Source: Butyrivibrio proteoclasticus P6B7 (GTDB lineage: Bacteria; Bacillota; Clostridia; Lachnospirales; Lachnospiraceae). From it: DNA of 64,000 nt. Location of the stretch: positions 1 through 64,000 of the forward strand of contig NZ_JHWL01000004.1 in NCBI RefSeq assembly GCF_000622085.1. Reading direction: 5' to 3'. Positions 25,511 through 33,371 of the stretch are shown piece by piece. The translations under genes and the position numbers were made by a program. A model generated the notes under the pieces. That model was not told the DNA's origin. It saw nothing but the letters and a program-made list of their open reading frames with translations, and searched no databases. Each line of letters starts with the position of its first letter. Position 1 is the stretch's first letter.

Positions 25511-25881
25511 ATGAAAGCAGGCTTAAAAATTGAGGTCGATGCTTTCAAAAAAGCATGGCATTCTACAGAACACGACAGAAGCTGTGGGAACTGCACAATA
25601 GAGGAAGGGATAAAAACAACTCTTGAAGGTGATAGAAAAAGAGTAATAATGACCCGATAAATGACCCGATAAATGACCCGATAAAATTGAAAAAAAGGGA
25701 GCAGCAAATTATAGATTTACTTCGTTAGAGATCTGATATGACAAGAAAAGAGATGGGAGACAAACTTGGCTGCTCTGAAGCTACTGTTAAAAGAGAACTA
25801 CAAAAGCTGATTGAAAAGGGCGTAGTCAAGAGAGTGGGCTCAAATAAAAAAGGTGAATGGATTTTAGTAAATTTTAAATAA
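25511..25881 (+). pseudogene. Degenerate C-terminus of an HTH ATP-binding regulator
   Basis: One frame from 25648 reads three NDPI units (12-bp tandem repeat 25648-25683), then KLKKREQQIIDLLR and a TAG stop at 25726-25728. The same frame continues with a winged-helix-like segment, MTRKEMGDKLGCSEATVKRE, ending KGEWILVNFK and TAA at 25881. NDPI...KLKKREQQII followed by such an HTH is typical of the C-terminus of AlbA_2/RecG-like ATP-binding regulators. The stop inside it, the frame change before 25648 (a short frame from ATG 25511) and the missing N-terminal domains indicate a decayed remnant. The rest of the 25420-26060 gap shows nothing else clear. Confidence 0.65.
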
Positions 25882-26060
25882 CGAATGCAATTAAATGCTG
25901 GAAAGACAGGTAATACAAGGTGAAATAAATAATTCATTTCAATGCAGAGTTTTTTAATAATAATTTCAGAGATATTTACTTATGAGAATTTGCGAAATTT
26001 AGTAAAATAGTTGTGGCAATCTAGTTAACATAAACCATTTATCTCAGGAGGTAATTATCA

Positions 26061-27596
26061 ATGAATAAAAAATCTGCTTTTGAAGTATACCTGTCTGCGG
26101 TTTTTAAATGGGGTATTACTGCACTGGTATCGGCCTGTATGTTTGCTACAGCAATGTTCATAGTAGAAAAGACAATTGGCTTTTATCAGGTTATCCCTTG
26201 GATCGCAGTAATAATTTTCGGTATCATGGATGTGTGTTTCTTTATTACAGGAATGCTGATTCTTAAGTCTTCATTTGATGAAGATGGATATTTAAAAGAT
26301 GGAAAACTTCAAATAGGAAAGATTTTCTGCTCTGTTGTTCTTATCATTCAGTGGAACTACATTATTTACATGGTTCCGACCAGAACATTCTGGGGATTTT
26401 TATGTTTCTTCCTGATACTTATCGGATTCTTTATGGATATTAAGCTACTGTCCGTTACCGGCAGTATTTGTATTGTTTCTATGTTTATTGCATGGTTTGT
26501 CAGAGGCACAGCTCTTTTGCCAGTAAAAGACGAACTCTTTATTACAGATGTAATCATGTGTGTTGTAGGTCTTGTGCTTTCGTTAGCCGGCCTTGTAATG
26601 TTCTTATTCTTTGTTTCACACTTTTTGATTACTGCCAAAAAGGATGAGCTTGAAGAGAACAACAGGCGTGTTACAGGTGTTATGGATGCTGTTCGTTCAA
26701 TATCTTCCAAGATGGTAACTGCTGGAACAACTCTTTTGGATATCTCATCAAGTGAGAGCGCTTCAGCAGAAGAGCTATCAGCAACAAGTGATGAGCTTGT
26801 TAAAAACAGTAATATTCTTGGTAATAAAGCAGATGAGAGTATGGCAAACTTGTCAGAGCTTAATGATTGCGCAAGCATTGTAGAAGAAAATGTTGAGACT
26901 GTTGAGAAGACATCTGACAACCTTCTTAAGAAGTCAAAAGAAAATGAGAAATCATTAAATGATCTTCAGGGAATAAATTCGGAAGTTTCTGATTCTATGG
27001 CAGTTACAACAGATATTGCAGACAGACTTCTAAAGGCAGTAGAAGAAATTGGAACAACGCTTGAACTTATTCAGGGAATTTCGTCATCAACAAGTCTTCT
27101 TGCTCTTAATGCTTCAATTGAGGCCGCAAGAGCGGGTGATGCTGGAAAAGGATTTGCTGTTGTAGCAACTGAAGTTGGTAAGCTTGCAGAAAACACGCAG
27201 AGCTCACTTAAGGACGTTGGTGCAATAATTGAAAGAGTTCAGAAGAACGTAGAAGAGATTACAGGACAGGTTGAGATAAATGCCAATAAGCTTGCTGAAC
27301 AGAATGAACAGTTTAAGACAGTATTTGGCGACATAAGTGAAATGACTACAATGCTGAATGATTCGGTTAATGCAATTGAAGAGATGAATGAGGCACATAA
27401 ACGCCAGTCAGAAATCATCAAGAAAACTGTTGAGATTAACCAGAATATCGCAGAGAGTATCAGAAGTGAGAACGAGCAGTTTGTGGCTATCAGTACCATG
27501 GCTGGAAACAATGCTACAAATACTGAGCATGTTGCACAGCAGGCTAGTGCAATCAATGACATGGTTGATGAGATTAATCGTCTTCTAAATAATTAA
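26061..27596 (+). CDS. Methyl-accepting chemotaxis-type receptor
   Basis: A 511-residue receptor. About five hydrophobic helices occupy residues 15-190 with no sizeable extracellular sensor domain, so ligand sensing is membrane-embedded or cytoplasmic. Then comes a long coiled-coil signalling region with the MCP hairpin tip around [20 protein letters not shown] and [16 protein letters not shown]. Methylation-type EE/QE heptads flank it. AGGAGG precedes the ATG. It stands alone, so coupling to CheA/CheW elsewhere is inferred. Non-chemotactic roles are possible. Confidence 0.85.
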   Translation: MNKKSAFEVYLSAVFKWGITALVSACMFATAMFIVEKTIGFYQVIPWIAVIIFGIMDVCFFITGMLILKSSFDEDGYLKDGKLQIGKIFCSVVLIIQWNYIIYMVPTRTFWGFLCFFLILIGFFMDIKLLSVTGSICIVSMFIAWFVRGTALLPVKDELFITDVIMCVVGLVLSLAGLVMFLFFVSHFLITAKKDELEENNRRVTGVMDAVRSISSKMVTAGTTLLDISSSESASAEELSATSDELVKNSNILGNKADESMANLSELNDCASIVEENVETVEKTSDNLLKKSKENEKSLNDLQGINSEVSDSMAVTTDIADRLLKAVEEIGTTLELIQGISSSTSLLALNASIEAARAGDAGKGFAVVATEVGKLAENTQSSLKDVGAIIERVQKNVEEITGQVEINANKLAEQNEQFKTVFGDISEMTTMLNDSVNAIEEMNEAHKRQSEIIKKTVEINQNIAESIRSENEQFVAISTMAGNNATNTEHVAQQASAINDMVDEINRLLNN

Positions 27597-27677
27597 AAAG
27601 ATGTAAGTGTCAAAAGACTGTGCCTTCTAAAAATGAAGCGCTGTGCCGGAAAAGTCACTGCATGTTTTTACAAATCC

Positions 27678-27721
27678 GTCCTGACATGGTAATATATATT
27701 CGCTGTGTCAGGACTATTTTT
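27678..27721 (+). terminator. Terminator after the MCP gene
   Basis: GTCCTGACAT pairs with GTGTCAGGAC (27678-27687 with 27705-27714), followed by TATTTTTA. Confidence 0.7.
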
Positions 27722-27843
27722 ATGTCACAATGTGTCATAACGCATAATTAATACAAAAATGGTGCCCGGCGTGGCACTCGGTACAACGAGCTGAGATAAC
27801 AAATGGCTTAAATAAAGCATTTTTAGAAGGAGATACATAGAAA

Positions 27844-28941
27844 ATGAAACTAGGAATCGTAGGTTTACCTAACGTTGGAAAGAGTACACTTTTTAATTCA
27901 CTTACAAACGCTGGAGCGCTTGCTGCAAACTATCCATTTGCAACAATTGATCCTAACGTAGGTGTGGTTGCAGTGCCAGATAAGAGACTTAAGCTTCTTG
28001 GAGATCTTTATCATTCTAAGAAGGTTACACCAGCAACAATTGAATTCGTTGATATTGCAGGACTTGTTAAGGGAGCTTCAAAGGGTGAAGGTCTTGGAAA
28101 CCAGTTCCTTGCTAACATTCGTGAGACAGATGCTATCGTGCACGTAGTTAGATGCTTTGAGGATACTAACGTAGTTCACGTTGATGGATCAGTAGATCCT
28201 GCAAGAGATATCGAGACTATCAACCTTGAGCTTATTTTTGCTGACCTTGAGGTTCTTGAGAGAAGAATTGCAAAGGTTGCTAAGCTTGCTCGTATGGACA
28301 AGTCAGCAGCAAAAGAGCTTGAGATCTTAGAGAAGATCAAGGCCACACTTGAAGATAACAAGATGGCAAGAGAACTTGAAATTGATGACGATGATGACAG
28401 AGCATTTGTAAACAGCTTGGATCTTCTTACATGGAAGCCTGTTATCTACGCTGCTAACGTTAAGGATGAGGATCTTGCTGATGATGGTGCTTCTAATAAG
28501 TACGTTGCAGCAGTTAGAGAGCTTGCAGCTAAGTCTGGAAGCGAAGTATTTGTAATTAGTGCTCAGATTGAAGCTGAGATTTCTGAACTTGATGAGGACG
28601 AGAAGGCTGAGTTCCTTGAGAGCCTTGGTCTTTCTGAGTCAGGTCTTGATAAGCTCATCGCAGCAAGCTACAAGACTCTTGGTCTTATGAGCTTCCTTAC
28701 ATCTGGTGAGGATGAGACAAGAGCTTGGACAATCAAGATTGGAACAAAGGCTCCTCAGGCAGCAGGTAAGATTCATACTGACTTTGAGAGAGGCTTCATC
28801 AAGGCTGAGGTTATTAACTACGAGGATCTTCTTCGTGAGGGCTCACTTTCAGCAGCTAAGGAAAAGGGTCTTGTCCGCATGGAAGGTAAAGAGTATGTGG
28901 TTCAGGACGGAGATGTAATTCTCTTTAGATTTAATGTCTGA
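27844..28941 (+). CDS. ychF: Obg-like ribosome-associated ATPase YchF
   Basis: A 365-residue YchF/OLA1 P-loop ATPase that binds ribosomes and affects stress responses. G1 is [16 protein letters not shown]3 is [20 protein letters not shown], and the altered G4 region that favours ATP over GTP follows. A coiled-coil insert and a C-terminal TGS domain ([15 protein letters not shown] to end) complete it. Length is standard. AGAAGGAGATAC precedes the ATG. Just upstream (27762-27777) is a small GTGCC/GGCAC hairpin of unknown role. Confidence 0.95.
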   Translation: MKLGIVGLPNVGKSTLFNSLTNAGALAANYPFATIDPNVGVVAVPDKRLKLLGDLYHSKKVTPATIEFVDIAGLVKGASKGEGLGNQFLANIRETDAIVHVVRCFEDTNVVHVDGSVDPARDIETINLELIFADLEVLERRIAKVAKLARMDKSAAKELEILEKIKATLEDNKMARELEIDDDDDRAFVNSLDLLTWKPVIYAANVKDEDLADDGASNKYVAAVRELAAKSGSEVFVISAQIEAEISELDEDEKAEFLESLGLSESGLDKLIAASYKTLGLMSFLTSGEDETRAWTIKIGTKAPQAAGKIHTDFERGFIKAEVINYEDLLREGSLSAAKEKGLVRMEGKEYVVQDGDVILFRFNV

Positions 28942-28958
28942 TTTGGGAGGAATATCTA

Positions 28959-29948
28959 ATGCCAGACTTAATGGATAAAATGGACATTGCTTTCCCTAAT
29001 CTGCATTTGTATCTGCACAATGTCCCTAAGAACTTCACTGTCTTTGGCTTCACAATAGCCTGGTATGGTGTGATCATTGGATTTGGATTTTTTATGGCTC
29101 TTATGCTTATATCCAAAATGGCCAAGGTAACTGGTCAGGATCCTGATAAGTATTGGGATGGAGCTGTTTACATTATTATTTTCTCAATCATTGGAGCAAG
29201 ACTTTATTATGTCTTTTTCTCCTGGGAATATTATAAGGACAATCCAATAAGCATTCTTCAGATAAGAAATGGCGGACTTGCCATTTACGGTGGTATTATT
29301 GCTGGCTTCCTTACAGCAGCGATCTTCCTGAAGATAAAGAACTACAACTTCTGCGAATATTCAGATACTGCAATGTATGGACTGGTTCTTGGTCAGCTCA
29401 TTGGAAGATGGGGGAACTTCACTAACAGAGAGGCCTTTGGTGAATATACAAACGGTCTTTTTGCTATGAGAATCCCTACTGAGATGGTCAGAGGCGGCGA
29501 AATCACAGCCCTTATGCAGCAGCATATGACCGAAGGCACCAATTACATCCAGGTTAGTCCAACCTTCCTGTATGAAAGCCTTTGGAATCTGTGCCTTCTT
29601 ACTCTTATGATCCTTTATACAAAGCGTAAGAAGTTCAATGGAGAGGTAACCCTTCTTTATCTTGGAGGCTATGGTCTTGGAAGAGCGTGGATCGAGAACC
29701 TTAGAACTGACCAGCTCAGAATCCATGGCACCACAATTCCTGTTTCACAGGTGCTTGGTATTTGTCTGTTTGTGGCAGCTGTGATTACGGATATTGTTGT
29801 GAGAGTTAAGCTTTCCAAAGCAGTAGCTACAGAGAAATCAGAAGATACTGAGAAAGAAGATACTGACAAGAAAGAAGATACCGAATCCGAAGATACAGAT
29901 AAAAAAGAATCATCAGAAGCAGAAGATTCTGATGATTCCGAAGAATAA
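28959..29948 (+). CDS. lgt: Prolipoprotein diacylglyceryl transferase
   Basis: A 329-residue membrane enzyme that moves diacylglycerol from phosphatidylglycerol onto the lipobox cysteine of prolipoproteins. Seven hydrophobic helices and family motifs are seen (RNGGLAIYGGIIAG, GQLIGRWGNFTNREAFG, SPTFLYESLWN, GRAWIENLRTDQL). The last ~37 residues after helix seven are an odd acidic/lysine tail built from EDT and DKKE units, absent from most Lgt proteins. GGGAGG precedes the ATG, 17 bases after ychF, so they may be co-transcribed. Confidence 0.93.
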   Translation: MPDLMDKMDIAFPNLHLYLHNVPKNFTVFGFTIAWYGVIIGFGFFMALMLISKMAKVTGQDPDKYWDGAVYIIIFSIIGARLYYVFFSWEYYKDNPISILQIRNGGLAIYGGIIAGFLTAAIFLKIKNYNFCEYSDTAMYGLVLGQLIGRWGNFTNREAFGEYTNGLFAMRIPTEMVRGGEITALMQQHMTEGTNYIQVSPTFLYESLWNLCLLTLMILYTKRKKFNGEVTLLYLGGYGLGRAWIENLRTDQLRIHGTTIPVSQVLGICLFVAAVITDIVVRVKLSKAVATEKSEDTEKEDTDKKEDTESEDTDKKESSEAEDSDDSEE

Positions 29949-29949
29949 T

Positions 29950-30585
29950 TTAGTTAACTAAGTCCTCTACACTACATTTTAGTGCTTTGCTAAGCGCTAT
30001 GACTGTAGCTGTAGAGGCTTTTTTTATGTCTTTTGCCCCTATTTCATATTGCTGAAGGGTCCTGAGATTAACATCTGAAGCCTTGGCAAGCTCGCTTTGA
30101 GAAAGGCCAATCAGCTTCCTGTAGGCCTTGAGTCTGTTTATTTGGGACTGTTCAAGAAAGCGCCTGTCTATATATTCCACCACGAGGGTTTCGTCTCCTT
30201 CATGAAAAGGGTGGTATTTGTCCACAAGTTCCTCAATTGGCATAGCTTTCTGAATATCCTTAAATGTCTTTCCACTAAACCACTGATAATAAGCAAGAAC
30301 CCATCCTGTCCAGTATTCTGGAGTGGGATCACTGTATTTGCAGTTACCAAGAGTATCTGCATCTGACCCATAGGTTTTTAAGAGTACTTCGTTGACAAGC
30401 TCAGTGCCTGACATCCCAGACACATATTTGGGATTACCGATTTCGAATTGTGAAGCGATTCCTGAACAAATAAACATGTGCATGAATGAATCCAGAGTGA
30501 TATTAAGTCTCAACTTGGCTGCTTCCAGGGCCTCTGCTAAATTGTGCATTGCATCATCAAGATACATTTGATTATATGCGTACAT
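29950..30585 (-). CDS. HTH (XRE-type) protein paired with DUF3990
   Basis: A 211-residue protein. The C-terminal 60 residues are an XRE/Cro HTH (RKLIGLSQSELAKASDVNLR followed by TLQQYEIG). The N-terminal ~145 residues are an uncharacterised helical domain (FKDIQKAMPIEELVDKYHPF). It begins 3 bases after the stop of the DUF3990 gene, so the two are one operon, and AAGGG precedes its ATG. By analogy with type II toxin-antitoxin pairs it is the likely antitoxin and autorepressor. This is inference. It converges with lgt, the stops being one base apart. Confidence 0.75.
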   Translation of the reverse strand: MYAYNQMYLDDAMHNLAEALEAAKLRLNITLDSFMHMFICSGIASQFEIGNPKYVSGMSGTELVNEVLLKTYGSDADTLGNCKYSDPTPEYWTGWVLAYYQWFSGKTFKDIQKAMPIEELVDKYHPFHEGDETLVVEYIDRRFLEQSQINRLKAYRKLIGLSQSELAKASDVNLRTLQQYEIGAKDIKKASTATVIALSKALKCSVEDLVN

Positions 30586-30588
30586 GAT

Positions 30589-31242
30589 TTATCCCTTTCT
30601 TATTAAATCAATCAGATAAGTACCCTTTGAATAATCAATAGAAGAGGTTAGTTCATTGTAGTTATTACGCGCAAGTTCATCCCTTCCCTGTTTGAGAGGG
30701 TAGTATGTGGAGTGATCCACAGTCTCTGCATCTATAAAGAATAAGTGGGAGAATGCTTTTGGGCTTCTTAGAAAGTACTGATTGCCTAATTCTCCAAGGT
30801 ACATTGCCTGTTCCAGCTGTTCAACACTGATAGTGTTAGATATAAAGGCTCTTGCAAAAGAAAAGTAGGAATCATCAGCTCTGTATCCAATAACAACATC
30901 TGCGTCAGACAGATCCACATGATAGTGGGAGGTTAGATATGCTAAGCCCTGTTCAGCTATTGGGCCATTCATTCTGGTGATTCTGTGTTCCAGAAGAATA
31001 GTTATCCAGTTAAGGATATTGAACTCCTCTGAACCCAGATCAAGAACCTTTAGTCCTGACATATCAAAAGAATAGTGATTGACATAGCCGTCTCTGTTGC
31101 TGTCTACAGCCCATTCCTTGGCTAGTTTAATGTGTCTGGTGCAATAAAACCCCTGACCATAATCGTTATGTTTTTTTCCTTTTTCTGGTTCTGGCCTTTT
31201 GATAATCATATCAGAGCCGTGATAAAGATCTATTTTTTTCAT
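30589..31242 (-). CDS. DUF3990 (ADP-ribosyltransferase-like) protein
   Basis: A 217-residue DUF3990 protein. The N-terminus has the family pattern LYHGSDMIIKRPEP and then DYGQGFYCTRHIKLAKEWA. Further on come LDLGSEEFNILNWITILLEHR and DVVIGYRADDSYF. Published surveys place DUF3990 in the ADP-ribosyltransferase superfamily, with the HG and YxT positions matching the NAD-binding H and Y. An activity for this protein has not been seen. First gene of a two-gene operon with an HTH protein, preceded by a 43-bp dyad. Confidence 0.78.
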   Translation of the reverse strand: MKKIDLYHGSDMIIKRPEPEKGKKHNDYGQGFYCTRHIKLAKEWAVDSNRDGYVNHYSFDMSGLKVLDLGSEEFNILNWITILLEHRITRMNGPIAEQGLAYLTSHYHVDLSDADVVIGYRADDSYFSFARAFISNTISVEQLEQAMYLGELGNQYFLRSPKAFSHLFFIDAETVDHSTYYPLKQGRDELARNNYNELTSSIDYSKGTYLIDLIRKG

Positions 31243-31252
31243 TTTTACTCCT

Positions 31253-31295
31253 ATACTTCTGTAGAGTTATATTAAGTATAACTCTCTAGAAGTAT
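31253..31295. promoter_or_regulatory. Operator-like dyad before DUF3990-HTH operon
   Basis: Arms of 19 bp (31253-31271 and 31277-31295, 17 of 19 positions complementary) around TTAAG. The inner AGAGTTATA/TATAACTCT arms are perfect. It ends 11 bases before the DUF3990 start codon and overlaps its ribosome site region, where an HTH autorepressor would bind. TATAAC inside could be the -10. Confidence 0.7.
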
Positions 31296-31343
31296 TTCTG
31301 CAACAATTCTGTAACTTTTTATAAAATCCTTAGAAAAAAGCTA

Positions 31344-31372
31344 TTGTTTGATGAAAAAAAATGCTCTATAAT
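31344..31372 (+). promoter_or_regulatory. Promoter of the division and cell-wall cluster
   Basis: TTGTTT (31344-31349), 17-base spacer, TATAAT (31367-31372). The predicted start near 31379 is immediately before the GTG-repeat operator. Confidence 0.75.
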
Positions 31373-31380
31373 ACATTTAG

Positions 31381-31426
31381 GTGGTAAAAAGTGTCAAAAA
31401 GTGGATGAAAGTGGTAGATAAGTGGG
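31381..31426 (+). promoter_or_regulatory. MraZ operator: five GTGG-type repeats
   Basis: GTGG/GTGT units begin at 31381, 31391, 31401, 31411 and 31422, one per helical turn and mostly preceded by AAA or AA. MraZ is known to bind such evenly spaced direct repeats in front of its own operon. The last unit contains the mraZ start codon. Confidence 0.85.
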
Positions 31427-31862
31427 AACAGCATTTAAAGGTGAATATAGTCATTCCATTGATGCTAAGGGAAGACTCATAATTCCTGCTAAATTCCGCG
31501 AACTTTTGGGAGAACAATTTGTGGTTACCAAAGGTTTTGACGGATGCCTTTTTGTGTTCTCTGAAGAGGGGTGGAACCACTTTGAGGAGAAGCTCCAGGC
31601 GCTGCCTATGGATAAGCCAGAGGCCAGAATGCTTGGAAGATTCTTTATTGCTGGAGCCATTGACGCTGAGCTTGATAAACAGGGAAGAATTCTTTTACCA
31701 GCCAATCTCCTGCAGCATGCAGGCATTGAGAAGGAGGCAGTTATTGCCGGTGTTGGTAATAGAGCCGAGATCTGGAGTAAGGCTGAGTGGGAGAAGGCTA
31801 GCACATTTGATGACATTAATGGAATCGCTGCCAAGATGAGTGAGTACGGTTTGAGTATTTAA
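31422..31862 (+). CDS. mraZ: Transcriptional regulator MraZ
   Basis: A 146-residue protein with two AbrB/SpoVT-like MraZ domains ([20 protein letters not shown] and [16 protein letters not shown]), each carrying the DxxGR signature. MraZ forms a ring and represses the dcw operon. The GTG at 31422 is the only start, because a stop codon lies directly before it in frame. The ribosome site is poor, and the start codon is part of the fifth operator repeat. First gene of the division cluster. Confidence 0.93.
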   Translation: MGTAFKGEYSHSIDAKGRLIIPAKFRELLGEQFVVTKGFDGCLFVFSEEGWNHFEEKLQALPMDKPEARMLGRFFIAGAIDAELDKQGRILLPANLLQHAGIEKEAVIAGVGNRAEIWSKAEWEKASTFDDINGIAAKMSEYGLSI

Positions 31863-31872
31863 GAGGAATCTG

Positions 31873-32808
31873 ATGGAATTTAAACATTATTCAGTGCTCC
31901 TACAGGAGTGCCTGGACAATCTGAATATTAAGCCTGACGGCATATACCTTGATGGAACTTTGGGCGGTGCCGGACACTCATTTCACATAGCAGAAAGGCT
32001 CACTGATGGCGGCCATTTATATGGAACGGATCAGGATGAGGATGCTATCAAGGCGGCCACCAAGAGACTTGAACCCTTTAAAGACAGAGTGACCATCATA
32101 AGAGATAACTACGAGAATGCAGTCACGAGACTGCGGACCCTTGGAGTTAAAGGCGTTGATGGAATCCTCTTGGATCTTGGAGTTTCGTCCTATCAGCTTG
32201 ATAACGCTGAAAGGGGCTTTACTTATAAGGAAGATGTTCCGCTTGATATGAGAATGGATCAGAGACAGGTCTTAACTGCCAGGGACATCGTCAATGACTA
32301 CTCAGAGACGGAAATCTTCCATATTATCAGAGATTTCGGCGAGGATAAGTTCGCCAAGAACATCGCCAAGCACATCTGCATCGAAAGGCAGAAGAAGCCT
32401 ATAGAGACTACATTCGAGCTTAACGACATCATAAAGGCTGCAATTCCTGCCAAGATGAGAGAAAAGGGTGGTCATCCATCTAAGAGAACCTATCAGGCCA
32501 TAAGGATAGCTCTTAACAGAGAATTGGACGTACTTCAGAACTCTTTGGATGGGTTCATAGATTTTTTGAATCCTGGGGGAAGATTGTGTGTCATCACATT
32601 CCATTCTCTCGAGGATCGTATCACCAAGAACAATTTCAGAACTAATGAGAATCCTTGTACCTGCCCGCCTAACTTCCCGGTTTGTGTCTGTGGAAAGGTT
32701 TCAAAGGGCAAGGTTATTACCAGAAAGCCAATACTACCAAGCGAAACAGAGCTTTCTGAAAACAAAAGATCTCAAAGCGCCAAGCTGAGAGTCTTTGAGA
32801 AGGTGTAA
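31873..32808 (+). CDS. rsmH: 16S rRNA m4C1402 methyltransferase RsmH
   Basis: A 311-residue SAM-dependent methyltransferase (MraW) that modifies C1402 of 16S rRNA at the P site. The SAM loop region ([12 protein letters not shown]), [28 protein letters not shown] and the late [11 protein letters not shown] are typical. Start follows AAGAGG, 11 bases after mraZ. Length is normal. Confidence 0.96.
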   Translation: MEFKHYSVLLQECLDNLNIKPDGIYLDGTLGGAGHSFHIAERLTDGGHLYGTDQDEDAIKAATKRLEPFKDRVTIIRDNYENAVTRLRTLGVKGVDGILLDLGVSSYQLDNAERGFTYKEDVPLDMRMDQRQVLTARDIVNDYSETEIFHIIRDFGEDKFAKNIAKHICIERQKKPIETTFELNDIIKAAIPAKMREKGGHPSKRTYQAIRIALNRELDVLQNSLDGFIDFLNPGGRLCVITFHSLEDRITKNNFRTNENPCTCPPNFPVCVCGKVSKGKVITRKPILPSETELSENKRSQSAKLRVFEKV

Positions 32809-32886
32809 GGGTAGAAAAAAGTTACAAAAGAATGTGCGGTATCAGCCTGGGGGATGAGGCAATACATGTACAGAAAGGAGATGAAC

Positions 32887-33327
32887 ATGGCAACTTCATA
32901 TATTCACGGAAACACAGTAAGAAAAGTAAAAGAACCTGCACATGACGGTAGAAGAGTCCATGTTCAGGAGCCTAAGAGCCACAAAAAGCGCCATCACATG
33001 AGCCTTGGCTATCTTTTATTCTTGTCAATAGCTATAGTGCTTATGGTAGGAACTTTGGCATTTTATATTTCTTTGCAATCCCAGGTGACAAACAGCGTTA
33101 AGCATATTGCTGAGCTGGAAAGTCAGCTTAACGATTTGAAACAGGACAATGATGAAGCGTATAATAGAGCAAACGGTAACATTGACCTCGATGAGGTTAA
33201 GAGAATTGCCATTCAGGAATATGGCATGACCTATGCTACAGAAGGCCAGATCATAACATATTCAGACGGTGGTGGAAACGACTACGTAAGACAGGTGGCT
33301 CCAATTCCAGAGAGTGATGGCAACTAA
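32887..33327 (+). CDS. ftsL: FtsL-like septum protein
   Basis: A 146-residue bitopic protein: a basic cytoplasmic N-terminus, one membrane helix (about residues 41-62), then a short coiled coil (ITELESQLNDLKQDND-like heptads) and a conserved small motif near RIAIQEYGMTYA. That is the FtsL/DivIC plan, and the position between rsmH and the PBP fits FtsL. Sequence identity in this family is low, so the call rests on plan and context. AAAGGAG lies before 32881-32887, and either of two close ATGs could be used. Confidence 0.8.
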   Translation: MATSYIHGNTVRKVKEPAHDGRRVHVQEPKSHKKRHHMSLGYLLFLSIAIVLMVGTLAFYISLQSQVTNSVKHIAELESQLNDLKQDNDEAYNRANGNIDLDEVKRIAIQEYGMTYATEGQIITYSDGGGNDYVRQVAPIPESDGN

Positions 33328-33371
33328 GACCGTTTTTTCTTTTAAATAATTAAGGAAATGATGTGTTATAA

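Noticed and set aside
25648..25683. Three 12-bp tandem repeats that could suggest a CRISPR array
   Set aside because: Direct repeats with no spacers that encode NDPI, a known feature of the HTH-regulator C-terminus.
27762..27810. GGTGCC and GCTGAGATA resembling a thiamine riboswitch before ychF
   Set aside because: The remaining conserved parts (the CTGATCTGG-like and closing regions) are absent, so the match is by chance.
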